A program made the translations under genes and the position numbers. 22,714 nucleotides of DNA, taken from an uncultured Paenibacillaceae bacterium (lineage in GTDB: Bacteria; Bacillota; Bacilli; Aneurinibacillales; Aneurinibacillaceae). A model generated the notes under the pieces. The model searched no databases. It worked only from the letters and a program-made list of their open reading frames with translations, and was not told the DNA's origin. Within the stretch, counting starts at the first letter, position 1. Each line of letters starts with the position of its first letter. Below, piece after piece: positions 22,583-22,714 of this stretch. The stretch is from positions 1-22,714 of the forward strand of contig CALNBV010000246.1 in NCBI GenBank assembly GCA_937874515.1, given 5' to 3'.

Positions 22583-22605
22583 AAAAAAAGACCTCGGATG
22601 CGAGG
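22583..22605 (-). terminator. Terminator of a minus-strand gene beyond the contig end
   Basis: CCTCG-GATG-CGAGG (22592-22605), 5 bp plus possible outer pairs, followed on the minus strand by seven T residues (22583-22589). No gene is visible between it and the contig end. The rest of 22449-22685 holds only the sigma-E-like promoter and the scoA leader. Confidence 0.65.
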
Positions 22606-22685
22606 CCTGCGTCGGATTATTTATACTGATTTTTTAAAAATCTGCAGAAGTCTTAAAAAGTGATTTGCCTCACGTATTGTATGAT

Positions 22686-22714
22686 AGATCGGAAGAGCAC
22701 ACGTCTGAACTCCA
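22686..22714 (+). other. Illumina TruSeq adapter remnant (not genomic)
   Basis: The final 29 bases start AGATCGGAAGAGCACACGTC and continue exactly as the Illumina TruSeq Read 1 adapter. They should be trimmed; the true genomic sequence ends at or about 22685. Confidence 0.97.

Noticed and set aside
1..22714. CRISPR array, tRNA, rRNA, prophage or transposase genes
   Set aside because: No regularly spaced repeats, no cloverleaf or rRNA-like segments and no recombinase, capsid or transposase motifs were seen in either strand.

Overview
The window is a contig end from a low-to-moderate-GC, endospore-forming member of the Bacillota (class Bacilli). Evidence: a YolD/UvrX-type Y-family polymerase pair, Bacillus-size PfkA (319 aa), PgcA (579 aa) and Pgi (436 aa), a DUF421+DUF1657 spore-type membrane protein, a 26-residue YjcZ-like peptide, consensus AAGGAGG-type ribosome binding sites and frequent TTG/GTG starts. 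I cannot name the genus. The last 29 bases match the Illumina TruSeq adapter and are not genomic.

Layout. (1) 3-263: 3' end of a polysaccharide deacetylase on the plus strand. (2) 273-2994, minus: SGNH/GDSL hydrolase, ABC ATPase and ABC permease in one unit. (3) 3051-10437, minus: a sugar-catabolism cluster in the order ROK glucokinase, pfkA, pgi, GH31 alpha-glucosidase, pgcA. Together these would turn short alpha-glucosides and glucose-1-phosphate into glucose-6-phosphate and on to fructose-1,6-bisphosphate. (4) 10523-12099, minus: uvrX-like polymerase plus yolD behind a sigma-A promoter that carries two LexA-box-like palindromes, so very probably an SOS operon. No terminator is visible between yolD and the glucokinase gene. 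(5) 12277-14676: 2Duf-like spore membrane protein (+), orphan Zn-ribbon/OB-fold protein (-), YjcZ-like peptide (-) and a heme-oxygenase-fold protein (+).

(6) 14680-14875: a 196-bp gene-free element bounded by 20/21-bp terminal inverted repeats, followed by a hairpin-rich stretch. (7) 15023-19432, minus: a visibly AT-rich block with a HAD phosphatase, NarL-type response regulator and seven-TM-type histidine kinase; after a strong terminator come a secreted permuted-papain (YiiX/YycO-like) gene that lacks its 3' half and a membrane-anchored protein of unknown function. Composition and the bounding inverted-repeat element suggest acquired DNA. (8) 19624-20262: DedA-family membrane protein (+). 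(9) 20293-22448, minus: scoA-scoB-3-hydroxybutyrate dehydrogenase, a ketone-body operon that converts 3-hydroxybutyrate to acetoacetate and acetoacetyl-CoA, behind a sigma-E-like promoter.

No tRNA, rRNA, CRISPR array, phage genes or transposase were seen. The points most worth a second look are the doubled LexA operator, the inverted-repeat element, the truncated peptidase fused into the start of the next gene, the two-component block, the variant metal ligands in the heme-oxygenase-fold protein, and the adapter at the contig end.
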